Below are positions 15,533 through 22,847 of a stretch of DNA of 34,151 bases, piece after piece; position 1 is the stretch's first letter; every line of letters starts with the position of its first letter. The stretch spans positions 1 through 34,151 of the forward strand of contig JACKBY010000030.1 of the NCBI GenBank assembly GCA_020634335.1, written 5' to 3'. A program made the translations under genes and the position numbers. Source of the DNA: Promineifilum sp. GTDB taxonomy: Bacteria > Chloroflexota > Anaerolineae > Promineifilales > Promineifilaceae. The notes under the pieces were generated by a model, which saw only the letters and a program-made list of their open reading frames with translations, had not been told where the DNA came from and did not search any database.

Positions 15533-16756
15533 ATGTCACTAATGACGGGTCTCTTCAATCTCCTTGCCCTGTTGTACATTGGCCGCGCCGTACAATTGGC
15601 AGTCCAGGTAGCACGCAACTGGAACGTCGTGCGGCAGGAGCCACTGACCGGGGAAAAGCAGCGCCTGGCCGAACAGGCGGCATTCTTTCTGGGTGTCCCG
15701 CCGGCGGTATTCGTACACGAACTGGCTCACGCCGTGGCCGTGCTGGCCTTCGGCGGGCAAGTGGCCGAGTTCGGCTATCGTGTGTTCTGGGGCTATGTCG
15801 TACCGCAGGGGAGCTTCACGGCGCTCGAGAACTGGATCATCGCCCTGGTGGGCACGCTCGGCTCGCTGGGCTTTGGCGCGCTGTTGTGGCTGGTTCTGCG
15901 CCGCCACGAAAGCCGCACACTGCAATACTTCGGCCTGCGGGCCTTTCGCTTCCAGATCTATTTTTCCCTCCTCTATTACCCGATCTTTAGCCTGTTTTTG
16001 CCGATTGGCGATTGGCGCATGATCTACGATTTCGCCGCCACGCCGATCCTGAGCGGGGTCACACTCATCGTTCATGCCCTGTTGTTGCTGCTGTTTTGGC
16101 GGGCCGACCGCGCCGGGATGTTTGAAATGACGGCCTTCGATTCGGCCGCAGGCCAGGCCCACTTCGAAGCGACCCAGACCGCGGCCGACAGGGGCGATCC
16201 GGCGGCCCGATTGCAGGTCATCATTGATCTGTGGCGCGGCGGGGCCAGGAAAGAGGCGCGCCGCGCGCTCGATGCCTTTCTGGCGGACTACCCGCAATCG
16301 GCCGATGGCCATCTGCAATTGGCAATTCAGGCGACCGAGGGGTCGCCAACCATTCGCAAGGAAACCTATCAGGCGGCCGGCAAGGCGTTGTCTTTGGGTC
16401 TGTCGGGTGCCGACAGAGTGGCTCTGGCTTACCAACTTCGGGGACTCTATCACCTGCAACGCGGCGAAGGGGCGGCGGCCGAGACGGAACTGATGGCCGC
16501 GCTGATGCCGGCGGCTCATTACGATCCTGACCAGACGCCCCCCGCGCGGCGCGCCGAACTCCATCACCTGCTCAGTCAGGCTTACCGGCGACAGGGTCGT
16601 TATGAGGCCGCTTACGCGGAGATCGATCGGGCGTTGGCCCTCGCGGGCGAACTGGGGATGGCTGGGCTGGCCCAAAAGTACGGGGACGAGAGGGAGCTAA
16701 TCGACAAACACGCCGGCCGAACGGCTCGTCAGCCGGAACGAAACGCAGCGGATTAG
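15533..16756 (+). CDS. Membrane protein with HELAH metallopeptidase-like motif and TPR-like tail
   Basis: A 407-residue protein. The N-terminal half (1-195) has about five hydrophobic helices, and HELAHAVAVLAFGG (62-75) carries an HExxH motif as in site-2-protease (M50) enzymes. The usual M50 third ligand motif (LDG or NPDG) is not evident, so activity is uncertain. From about 205 on, the protein is soluble and helical, with TPR-like repeats (ARLQVIIDLWRGGARKEARR, LRGLYHLQRGEGAAAETELM, LSQAYRRQGRYEAAYAEIDR). The frame is open back to a GTG at 15440, but the promoter at 15486-15514 and GGAAG before ATG 15533 decide for the later start. It is transcribed divergently from the cNMP/PH protein across a 121-bp gap, so the two may be co-regulated. 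Membrane-bound proteolysis or chaperoning is the inference. Confidence 0.8.
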   Translation: MSLMTGLFNLLALLYIGRAVQLAVQVARNWNVVRQEPLTGEKQRLAEQAAFFLGVPPAVFVHELAHAVAVLAFGGQVAEFGYRVFWGYVVPQGSFTALENWIIALVGTLGSLGFGALLWLVLRRHESRTLQYFGLRAFRFQIYFSLLYYPIFSLFLPIGDWRMIYDFAATPILSGVTLIVHALLLLLFWRADRAGMFEMTAFDSAAGQAHFEATQTAADRGDPAARLQVIIDLWRGGARKEARRALDAFLADYPQSADGHLQLAIQATEGSPTIRKETYQAAGKALSLGLSGADRVALAYQLRGLYHLQRGEGAAAETELMAALMPAAHYDPDQTPPARRAELHHLLSQAYRRQGRYEAAYAEIDRALALAGELGMAGLAQKYGDERELIDKHAGRTARQPERNAAD

Positions 16757-16770
16757 CCGATGCGTAACTC

Positions 16771-16788
16771 CGGCCCGGCAAAAGGCCG
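16771..16788 (+). terminator. Weak hairpin after the HELAH/TPR gene
   Basis: CGGCC/GGCCG stem (5 bp, loop CGGCAAAA) lies 15 bp past the stop and is followed by ATTTGTG. The stem is short and the T-run poor. It is a possible terminator separating this gene from the ABC transport locus. Confidence 0.3.
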
Positions 16789-16939
16789 ATTTGTGCAGCG
16801 TTTACGATGAATGTCATATCAAACTCAGGATCAATGACAGTGTTCTTGTGACAACTCTTCCATTATCCTAGGTAAACGGTTCGACGGCGGCGGTTGTTCG
16901 TGTATATCCGCCTTACTCTACATCCTGGCGCGAGGTCCT

Positions 16940-18403
16940 ATGCATGTTGAACTTCGGGACATTCGGAAATATTTCGGGCATGTGAAGGCTAACGACGGCA
17001 TCAGTATGGTGCTGGAGCCGGGTAAGATTTATGCCCTGGTAGGGGAAAACGGAGCCGGCAAAAGCACCCTGATGAAGATCCTCTCCGGCTATCAACCGCC
17101 GACCGGCGGCGAAATATTGCTGGACGGACGCCCCGTAGAATTCCACTCACCGGCCGACGCGCTGGCCAAAGGCGTCGGCATGCTCTATCAGGACCCGCTG
17201 GACATGCCGCCGTTTCGGGTCATCGACAATTACCTGCTTGGCCGCGACAGCCGGGTGCGACTGAATTACAAGGACGCCCGCACTGAATTGGAGAATCTGG
17301 CCCAACGCTATAACTTCCACATTGATCCCAACGCCACCATCGACTCCTTGTCGATGGGCGAGCGGCAACAGCTGGAACTCGTACGGCTGCTGGCCGGCGG
17401 CGCCCAGGTGCTCATCCTCGACGAGCCGACCACAGGTATCAGCGCCGAGCAGAAAGAGATTCTTTTCGAATCGATGCGCAAGATGACCCGCGAAGAGGGC
17501 AAAACAGTCATCCTCGTCTCCCACAAGCTGGAAGAGGTGCAGGAGCTGTGTTTATACGCCTACGTCCTGCGGCGGGGCAGACTGGAAGGCGAGCAAGAGT
17601 TGCCTTGCCTCAATGAGGCATTGGTCGAGATGATGTTCGGCCAAGTGCCGCAACGGACGCGGCGTCCGGCCTTCGCCGTCGGTGAGCCAGTCCTAGAATT
17701 GCAGGACGTGAGCATCGAGAGCTATCAACTGAATATACCCAACATCAATCTCTCCGTACGCGCCGGGGAGATTTTTGGTTTTGCGGGGTTGGAGGGAAGC
17801 GGCCAACGCCAGGTGATGCAGGTCTGCTCCGGCCTATTATCGCCCACCGGTGGCCGGGTGCGCCTGAATGGGGAGGACGTGACCGGTTGGAGCTTCCACC
17901 GGAGGCAAAGGGATGGCATGGGCTATGTGCCGGCCGGGCGACTGGAAGAGGGCCTGGTGGCCGGGCTAACCCTGACGGAACACCTGGTGTTGGCCCGCCC
18001 GGATAAAAAGTTCTTCGTCGACTGGAAAGCCAACCAGGTGGAGATGGGCGAGCGGATATCGACCTATCAGATCGTGGGCCGGCCGGAGACGACGGCCGAC
18101 GCCCTGTCCGGCGGCAACCAGCAGCGTTTGCTGTTCTCGCTGCTCAATACGCCATTGAAGCTCCTGTTGCTGGAGCACCCCACGCGCGGTCTCGACGTGC
18201 GCTCGGCCGACTACACGTGGCAGCTATTGTACAAACGGCGCGAGCACGGCACAGCTATCCTGTTTATCTCGGCCGACCTGGATGAGATCATAGAACACAG
18301 TGACCGGATCGCCGTATTCTCCGGCGGCGTCATGTCGCGCGTGCTGGACACGCAATCGACGACGGCCGAAGAATTAGGGCATCTCATTGGAGGACAAGCA
18401 TGA
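16940..18403 (+). CDS. BMP-family ABC transporter ATP-binding protein (first copy)
   Basis: A 487-residue tandem ATPase of the nucleoside/simple-sugar type (NupA/YufO, RbsA-like), which energises the permeases from the cytoplasm. Domain 1 is complete: Walker A GENGAGKST (35-43), signature LSMGERQQLEL, Walker B VLILDEPTTG, switch SHK. Domain 2 has the usual degenerate Walker A (GLEGSGQRQVM) with signature LSGGNQQR and LLLEHPTRGLD. The Q-loop region reads MLYQDPLDMPPFRV, unlike the MIHQHFMLVPTLTV of the second ATPase downstream, so the two are clearly diverged paralogues. GAGG lies 5 bases before the ATG, and the stop overlaps the next permease start by four bases. It is the first gene of the transport locus; no firm promoter was found in the 183 bp before it. 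Confidence 0.93.
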   Translation: MHVELRDIRKYFGHVKANDGISMVLEPGKIYALVGENGAGKSTLMKILSGYQPPTGGEILLDGRPVEFHSPADALAKGVGMLYQDPLDMPPFRVIDNYLLGRDSRVRLNYKDARTELENLAQRYNFHIDPNATIDSLSMGERQQLELVRLLAGGAQVLILDEPTTGISAEQKEILFESMRKMTREEGKTVILVSHKLEEVQELCLYAYVLRRGRLEGEQELPCLNEALVEMMFGQVPQRTRRPAFAVGEPVLELQDVSIESYQLNIPNINLSVRAGEIFGFAGLEGSGQRQVMQVCSGLLSPTGGRVRLNGEDVTGWSFHRRQRDGMGYVPAGRLEEGLVAGLTLTEHLVLARPDKKFFVDWKANQVEMGERISTYQIVGRPETTADALSGGNQQRLLFSLLNTPLKLLLLEHPTRGLDVRSADYTWQLLYKRREHGTAILFISADLDEIIEHSDRIAVFSGGVMSRVLDTQSTTAEELGHLIGGQA

Positions 18404-19530
18404 TTCAGGCCCCAACCGGCGACCGCAGCCGCCTCTGGAAGCTGTGGCCGCTCGTGCCGATTAGCGCCGCGCTCATTTTCACCAGCGCTTTGTTGCTGCT
18501 GTTCGATGCCAGCCCGGCCGAGGCGTATCGGGCGATGTGGGATGGTTCGTTTGGCGGGCAGGACAAGATACTGAGCGTCCTGGCCTTCTGGGTGCCGCTG
18601 TTGCTGGCTTCCGCGGGGCTGGTCATCACCTTCACGGCTGGCCTCTGGAACATCGGCGTCGAGGGGCAAATCATTCTCGGAGCCATCTGCGCCAGCTGGG
18701 TCGCGCTGAATGTGAACGCTCCTTCCGGGGTGCTCATCCCGCTGGAGATCGTGGCGGCCATGGTGGGTGGGGCGTTGTGGGGCGGGCTTTCGGCCGTGCT
18801 GAAAACACGCGGCAAGGTCAACGAGATTTTCAGCGGCCTGGCCCTCAACAATCTGGCCATCATCCTGACCAACTACCTCATCTCCGGTCCGTGGCAGCCG
18901 CCGGAGGGCGGCTCCTTCCGCGGCACGACGCCCTTTCAGGATGCGGCCCTGTGGCCCCGCCTGCTCGATTCCCGCTTCAGCCCGCTGTCGTTGCTGCTGG
19001 CCGTGGCCGCCTTGGTGGCAGTCTATTTCGTCCTGCGCGGCACAACCTGGGGCCTCAAGTTGAAGGCGTTGGGCAAAAACCCCTACTCGGCTTACCTGCT
19101 GGGCGTCTCCAGCGAGCGCGAAACGATCCTGGCGATGATGTTTTGCGGGGCGCTGGCCGGGCTGGGCGGCGCGGTGCGCGTGTTGAGTTGGTTCGACAGC
19201 CTGCGCCAGAGCATTTCCGGCGGTATCGGCTTCCTGGCCCTGCTCATCGTTATGCTGGCCGGCTATCGCATTCTGTGGGTGCCGCTGATTGCCTTCTTCT
19301 TCTCAGTGGTGCTCAACGGCAGCATCACCTTGCAATTGAAAACCCAATTGCACTCAGCGCTGGGCGGCATCCTGACCGGCGTCATGGTCTTGTTCGTGCT
19401 GCTGTTCGGCTCTGCGCGGCAGCTGGGGTTGGGTGGTACGCAGGCGAGCGCAGGTGGTGCGCCGGGCACAGACCTGCCCGATGTCACGCCGGCCGACGCC
19501 ATAACGACGGATATACCGGGAGGCGACTGA
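18400..19530 (+). CDS. BMP-family ABC transporter permease A1 (long type)
   Basis: A 376-residue inner-membrane permease of the YufP/BPD_transp_2 type with about nine to ten helices. Family signatures are LVITFTAGLWNIGVEGQIIL, GALWGGLSAVLKTRGKVNEI and LKALGKNPYSAYLLGVS (the cytoplasmic coupling region that contacts the ATPase). It aligns over its length with permease B1 at 20528 (AYxAxxxGxFG, PLLLxxxG, NIGxEGQ, GGAxWGG, VNEIxS), showing a duplicated permease pair. The C-terminal 35 residues are polar. GGAGG lies before the ATG. Its start overlaps the ATPase stop (ATGA), and its stop shares one base with the next permease start, so it is tightly coupled on both sides. Confidence 0.92.
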   Translation: MIQAPTGDRSRLWKLWPLVPISAALIFTSALLLLFDASPAEAYRAMWDGSFGGQDKILSVLAFWVPLLLASAGLVITFTAGLWNIGVEGQIILGAICASWVALNVNAPSGVLIPLEIVAAMVGGALWGGLSAVLKTRGKVNEIFSGLALNNLAIILTNYLISGPWQPPEGGSFRGTTPFQDAALWPRLLDSRFSPLSLLLAVAALVAVYFVLRGTTWGLKLKALGKNPYSAYLLGVSSERETILAMMFCGALAGLGGAVRVLSWFDSLRQSISGGIGFLALLIVMLAGYRILWVPLIAFFFSVVLNGSITLQLKTQLHSALGGILTGVMVLFVLLFGSARQLGLGGTQASAGGAPGTDLPDVTPADAITTDIPGGD

Positions 19531-20504
19531 TGGAGAACGCCCAACTGATCGCTGTGTTGGCCTCGATTATTTTGCAGGCCTCGCCGCTCATCATCGCCGT
19601 CTGCGGCGAAATCCTGACCGAACGCTCCGGCGTGGTCAACCTGTCGCTCGACGGCACGATGCTCATGGCGGCCATGACCGCCTTCGTCGTGGGTCTGAAG
19701 ACCGACAACATCTGGCTAGGCTTTGCCGCCGCGGCCGTCATCGGCGCTATTTTCGCCGCCATTGTCGCCCTCGGCAGCATCCGGCTGGGACAAAGTCAGG
19801 TCGCCGTCGGCTTCGTGCTGGCTTTGCTGGGCGACGATCTCAGCGCATTCCTGGGCCAGAACTACACCCGGATGCGCGGTGTGAGCGTGCCCCACTACGG
19901 CATTCCGGTTCTAAAGGATATCCCGGTCGTCGGCCCCATTCTCTTTGACCATGACGTGGTGGTCTACTTCGCGATGGCGCTGATCGTCGTGACGTGGTGG
20001 TGGCTCAACCGCACGCAGCCCGGCCTGAAATTGCGCGGCTCCGGCGAACGGCCGACGGCCGCCTTTGCCCGTGGCGTAGACGTCAACCGGCTGCGCTACC
20101 TGTACACTATCCTCGGCGGCGCGCTGGTGGGCATCGCCGGGGCGGCCTTCTCGCTGGACGTCAAGATCGGCTGGTCAGACGGCCACATCCGCGGCACGGG
20201 CTGGATCGCGCTGGCAATCGTCATCTTCGGCGGCTGGTCACCCATTCGCGGCGCGTTCGGCGCGCTGCTCTTCGGCGCGACCAAAGCCCTGGCCACGGTC
20301 TTGCAGCGCGCCTTTCCCGAGGTTTCGGTTGTGGCCTTCAACAGTATTCCCTGGATTCTGATGATCCTGGTCCTGCTGGCCGTCGGCAGCGACTATACGG
20401 AGCGATTTATCAACGCCATGCCCAGAGGCTGGCAGCGCCCGCTACGGCGCGTCCTGCGCGTCTCGCCGCCCATGGCCCTGGGGACACCTTTCCACGAAGG
20501 GTAA
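19530..20504 (+). CDS. BMP-family ABC transporter permease A2 (short type)
   Basis: A 324-residue permease of the YufQ type, the partner of A1 in a heterodimeric channel. Signatures: GEILTERSGVVNLSLDGTML near the N-terminus, LKLRGSGERPTAAFARGVDV in the coupling loop, and ALGTPFHEG at the C-terminus. The ALGTP tail recurs in permease B2 (ALGTPYERGS), marking them as paralogues. ATG 19530 is preceded by GGGAGG at a good distance and overlaps the A1 stop by one base. The same frame is open far upstream to 18537, but that stretch lies antiparallel in sense to nothing conserved and only shadows A1, so it is not coding. Confidence 0.92.
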   Translation: MENAQLIAVLASIILQASPLIIAVCGEILTERSGVVNLSLDGTMLMAAMTAFVVGLKTDNIWLGFAAAAVIGAIFAAIVALGSIRLGQSQVAVGFVLALLGDDLSAFLGQNYTRMRGVSVPHYGIPVLKDIPVVGPILFDHDVVVYFAMALIVVTWWWLNRTQPGLKLRGSGERPTAAFARGVDVNRLRYLYTILGGALVGIAGAAFSLDVKIGWSDGHIRGTGWIALAIVIFGGWSPIRGAFGALLFGATKALATVLQRAFPEVSVVAFNSIPWILMILVLLAVGSDYTERFINAMPRGWQRPLRRVLRVSPPMALGTPFHEG

Positions 20505-20527
20505 CGCCGCCGCCGACAAGGTGACTT

Positions 20528-21688
20528 ATGCTTGACTTCTTCGTTAAATACCCGCGACTTGGCCGATTATTCGACATGCTCCTGCCGTTGCTGGCGACGC
20601 TCGCCGCCCTGGGCGTGGGGGCGATTATGCTCCAACTGTTGGGGGCTAACCCCGTCACCGCGTATGGGGCGCTGCTCCAGGGCGCATTCGGCAGCCAGAA
20701 TGCGCTGGCCGATACGATCGTGCGCGCCACGCCCCTGTTGCTGGTCGCGCTGGGCATCTGCATCGCCTTTCGCGCTGGGGTGATCAATATCGGCGGCGAA
20801 GGTCAATTGGTCGCCGGGGCGATCCTGGGCACGCTCGTGGGGCTGATGTTCCCCGAAGCGCCGGGCATCGTGATCGTGCCCCTGGCTCTTGTGGCTGGAT
20901 TTATCGGCGGAGCCATCTGGGGCGGCATCCCCGGCCTGCTCAAGGCCTACTACAACGTGAACGAGATATTGAGCACGATAATGCTCAATATCATTGCCGT
21001 CCAGGGCATGAACTATCTCTTGCGCCAGCCGATGATCGATCCCGCCCAGGCGCAACTGGCCTCGCGAATTCCGCAGACGGCCCGCCTGGCGCAAGCCTTC
21101 GACCTGCCGCGATGGATCCCGACACGGCTGCACCTGGGCGCGCTCATCGCCGTCATCCTGGCCTTCGTGGTCTACATTTTTCTGTGGCGCACGACGATTG
21201 GCTATCGGATTCGCGCCGTGGGGCTGAACCCCGACGCCTCTCGCTATGCCGGCATCAACGTCAAGCGCAATATCGTCCTGGCGCTGCTGCTCAGCGGCGC
21301 GTTCGCCGGGCTGGCCGGAGCGGTGCAGGTCTATGGCGTCCATCATCGCATGTTTACCGACGGGTCACTGGCCGGCTTTACGGGTTCGGCCGGCTTCAAC
21401 GGTATCGTCGTTGCCTTGTTCGGTAAACTCAACCCCATCGGGGCCATACCGGCAGCCTTTATCTTCGGGGCGCTCATCGTCGGCGCCAACAGTTTGCAGC
21501 GGGCCATGCAGGTGCCCGCGGCGCTGATCACAGCCCTCAACGGCCTGGTGGTCGTCTTCGTCGTCAGCAGCGATTACTTCAGCCGTCGTCTGGCCCGCAA
21601 CCGACGGACAGGCGCAGAGACGCCGGCCGCGCCGCCCAAGTCGACATTACCCCCCGCCTTGAGTATCGAAGGAGAGGCGTCCCAATGA
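20528..21688 (+). CDS. BMP-family ABC transporter permease B1 (long type)
   Basis: A 386-residue permease, second copy of the YufP type. It has ICIAFRAGVINIGGEGQLVA, GGAIWGGIPGLLKAYYNVNE and IRAVGLNPDASRYAGINVKR (coupling loop), with about ten helices and a Pro/Ala-rich cytoplasmic tail. It resembles permease A1 throughout but is clearly diverged, for instance in the coupling loop, so the two pairs may recognise different ATPases or ligands. AAGGTGA lies before the ATG, 23 bp after the A2 stop. Its stop overlaps the B2 start (ATGA). Confidence 0.92.
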   Translation: MLDFFVKYPRLGRLFDMLLPLLATLAALGVGAIMLQLLGANPVTAYGALLQGAFGSQNALADTIVRATPLLLVALGICIAFRAGVINIGGEGQLVAGAILGTLVGLMFPEAPGIVIVPLALVAGFIGGAIWGGIPGLLKAYYNVNEILSTIMLNIIAVQGMNYLLRQPMIDPAQAQLASRIPQTARLAQAFDLPRWIPTRLHLGALIAVILAFVVYIFLWRTTIGYRIRAVGLNPDASRYAGINVKRNIVLALLLSGAFAGLAGAVQVYGVHHRMFTDGSLAGFTGSAGFNGIVVALFGKLNPIGAIPAAFIFGALIVGANSLQRAMQVPAALITALNGLVVVFVVSSDYFSRRLARNRRTGAETPAAPPKSTLPPALSIEGEASQ

Positions 21689-22665
21689 TTAGCGACCTGT
21701 TTACGACTACGGTACTCATCGGCATCCTGACATCCGGCATCCGGTTGGCGACTCCTTACCTGTTCGCCTCCATCGGCGAAATGTTTGGCCAGCGAAGCGG
21801 CGTGCTCAATCTGGGCGTCGAGGGCATGATGCTCATGGGGGCCTTTGCCGCCTTCTACGTCACGTTGACCTACGGCAATCCCTGGCTGGGACTGCTGGCG
21901 GCGGTCATTGTCGGCGGTGTGATGGGGCTGGCGATGGCTTTCATCAGCGTCACGTTGGGGGCCGAACAGGGTATCAGCGGCATCGGCGTCTATCTCTTTG
22001 GTCTGGGCATGAGCGACTTGCTGTTCCAGCGGATGCTGGGCACCGTCGAGACGGTTCGTGGGTTCCGGCCGGTGGGCGATTTCTTCGCCACCCAGTTCCC
22101 CAACCTCTTGCCCGCTCTGCTTGCCATCCCGATCATCGGGTCGATCACGTCGATCCTGGCCCAGCAAAACATCATGGTCTACCTGGCCTACGCGTTGGTG
22201 CCGGTGGCCTGGTTCGTCCTGTACCGGACCACGCTGGGCCTCAAGATTCGCGCCGCGGGCGAGAACCCGGCCGCGGCCGACGCTCTGGGCGTCAGCGTGG
22301 CCCGCACCCGTTACGCCACCGTCACCCTGGGCGGTATCATGGCCGGTATCGCCGGCGCTTCGCTGTCCATCGCCTTGCTCAACGTGTTCCAACAGAACCT
22401 GACCAGTGGCCTCGGTTTCATCGCCGTCGCCCTGGTCTATTTCGGCGGCTGGCGGCCCTATGGCGTCCTGTTCGGGGCGCTCCTGTTCAGCATGGTCAAC
22501 GCCCTGCAATTGTGGATCCAGGCGCTCAACATACCGATTCCATTCGATGCGTCGGAATTACTGATCATGATGCCCTACGTGTTGACGATTGTCGTGTTGA
22601 TTTTCTCGGCCGGGCGCGTGCGCACGCCGGCCGCACTGGGTACGCCTTATGAACGCGGTAGCTAA
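21685..22665 (+). CDS. BMP-family ABC transporter permease B2 (short type)
   Basis: A 326-residue permease, second copy of the YufQ type. Signatures: GEMFGQRSGVLNLGVEGMML, LKIRAAGENPAAADALGVSV in the coupling loop and the tail ALGTPYERGS. The NLGVEGMMLMGAF segment is closer to classic nucleoside transport permeases than the NLSLDGTMLMAAM of A2. A GGAGAGG ribosome site lies before the ATG inside the end of B1. It is the last gene of the permease block; a leader with hairpins follows before the binding-protein gene. Confidence 0.93.
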   Translation: MISDLFTTTVLIGILTSGIRLATPYLFASIGEMFGQRSGVLNLGVEGMMLMGAFAAFYVTLTYGNPWLGLLAAVIVGGVMGLAMAFISVTLGAEQGISGIGVYLFGLGMSDLLFQRMLGTVETVRGFRPVGDFFATQFPNLLPALLAIPIIGSITSILAQQNIMVYLAYALVPVAWFVLYRTTLGLKIRAAGENPAAADALGVSVARTRYATVTLGGIMAGIAGASLSIALLNVFQQNLTSGLGFIAVALVYFGGWRPYGVLFGALLFSMVNALQLWIQALNIPIPFDASELLIMMPYVLTIVVLIFSAGRVRTPAALGTPYERGS

Positions 22666-22685
22666 AAGGCACCGTGAGATCATGC

Positions 22686-22742
22686 AAGGAGGTGATGCTT
22701 TCTCAAACTATGATGGTGTTTGCTCACCTGACTTGGGGCTGA
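22686..22742 (+). promoter_or_regulatory. Perfect Shine-Dalgarno with 15-codon leader ORF
   Basis: AAGGAGGTGAT (22686-22696) is a full complement of the 16S rRNA 3' end, yet no large gene follows. A short frame starts at ATG 22695 and encodes MLSQTMMVFAHLTWG, with its TGA (22740-22742) inside the first arm of the next hairpin. The spacing to the first ATG is only 2 bases; in-frame ATGs at 22710 and 22713 are far. TCACCT (22724-22729) inside the ORF can pair with AGGTGA of the Shine-Dalgarno. This could be a leader peptide or a ribosome-binding control element for the binding-protein gene. Confidence 0.4.
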
Positions 22743-22784
22743 TCGAACGTCGATCAGCCGACCCTCGTCGCTTCGCAGCGATGA
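22737..22784 (+). promoter_or_regulatory. Two adjacent hairpins between permeases and binding protein
   Basis: First hairpin: perfect 10-bp stem GGCTGATCGA/TCGATCAGCC (22737-22759) with a 3-base loop. Second hairpin: TCGTCGCT/AGCGATGA (22765-22784, 8 bp with one G-U, loop TCGC). Neither has a T-run. Such structures between permease and binding-protein genes often set different expression levels by attenuation or RNA processing; that role is inferred here. Confidence 0.5.
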
Positions 22785-22847
22785 TAACCTGATTGTGGAG
22801 AAGAGATTCTCATGTGGAAACCTTTAATTGCAATGGAGAAGAAGACA

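Noticed and set aside
16870..16910. Promoter of the BMP transport locus (TTCGAC/TATATC)
   Set aside because: Spacing is 17 bases but the -35 matches consensus at only two positions and there is no extended -10, so it is not claimed.
18537..19529. Long upstream extension of the permease A2 frame
   Set aside because: The frame is open but its translation is Gly/Arg/His-rich without any permease-like hydrophobic pattern, and it overlaps the real A1 gene; the true start is ATG 19530.
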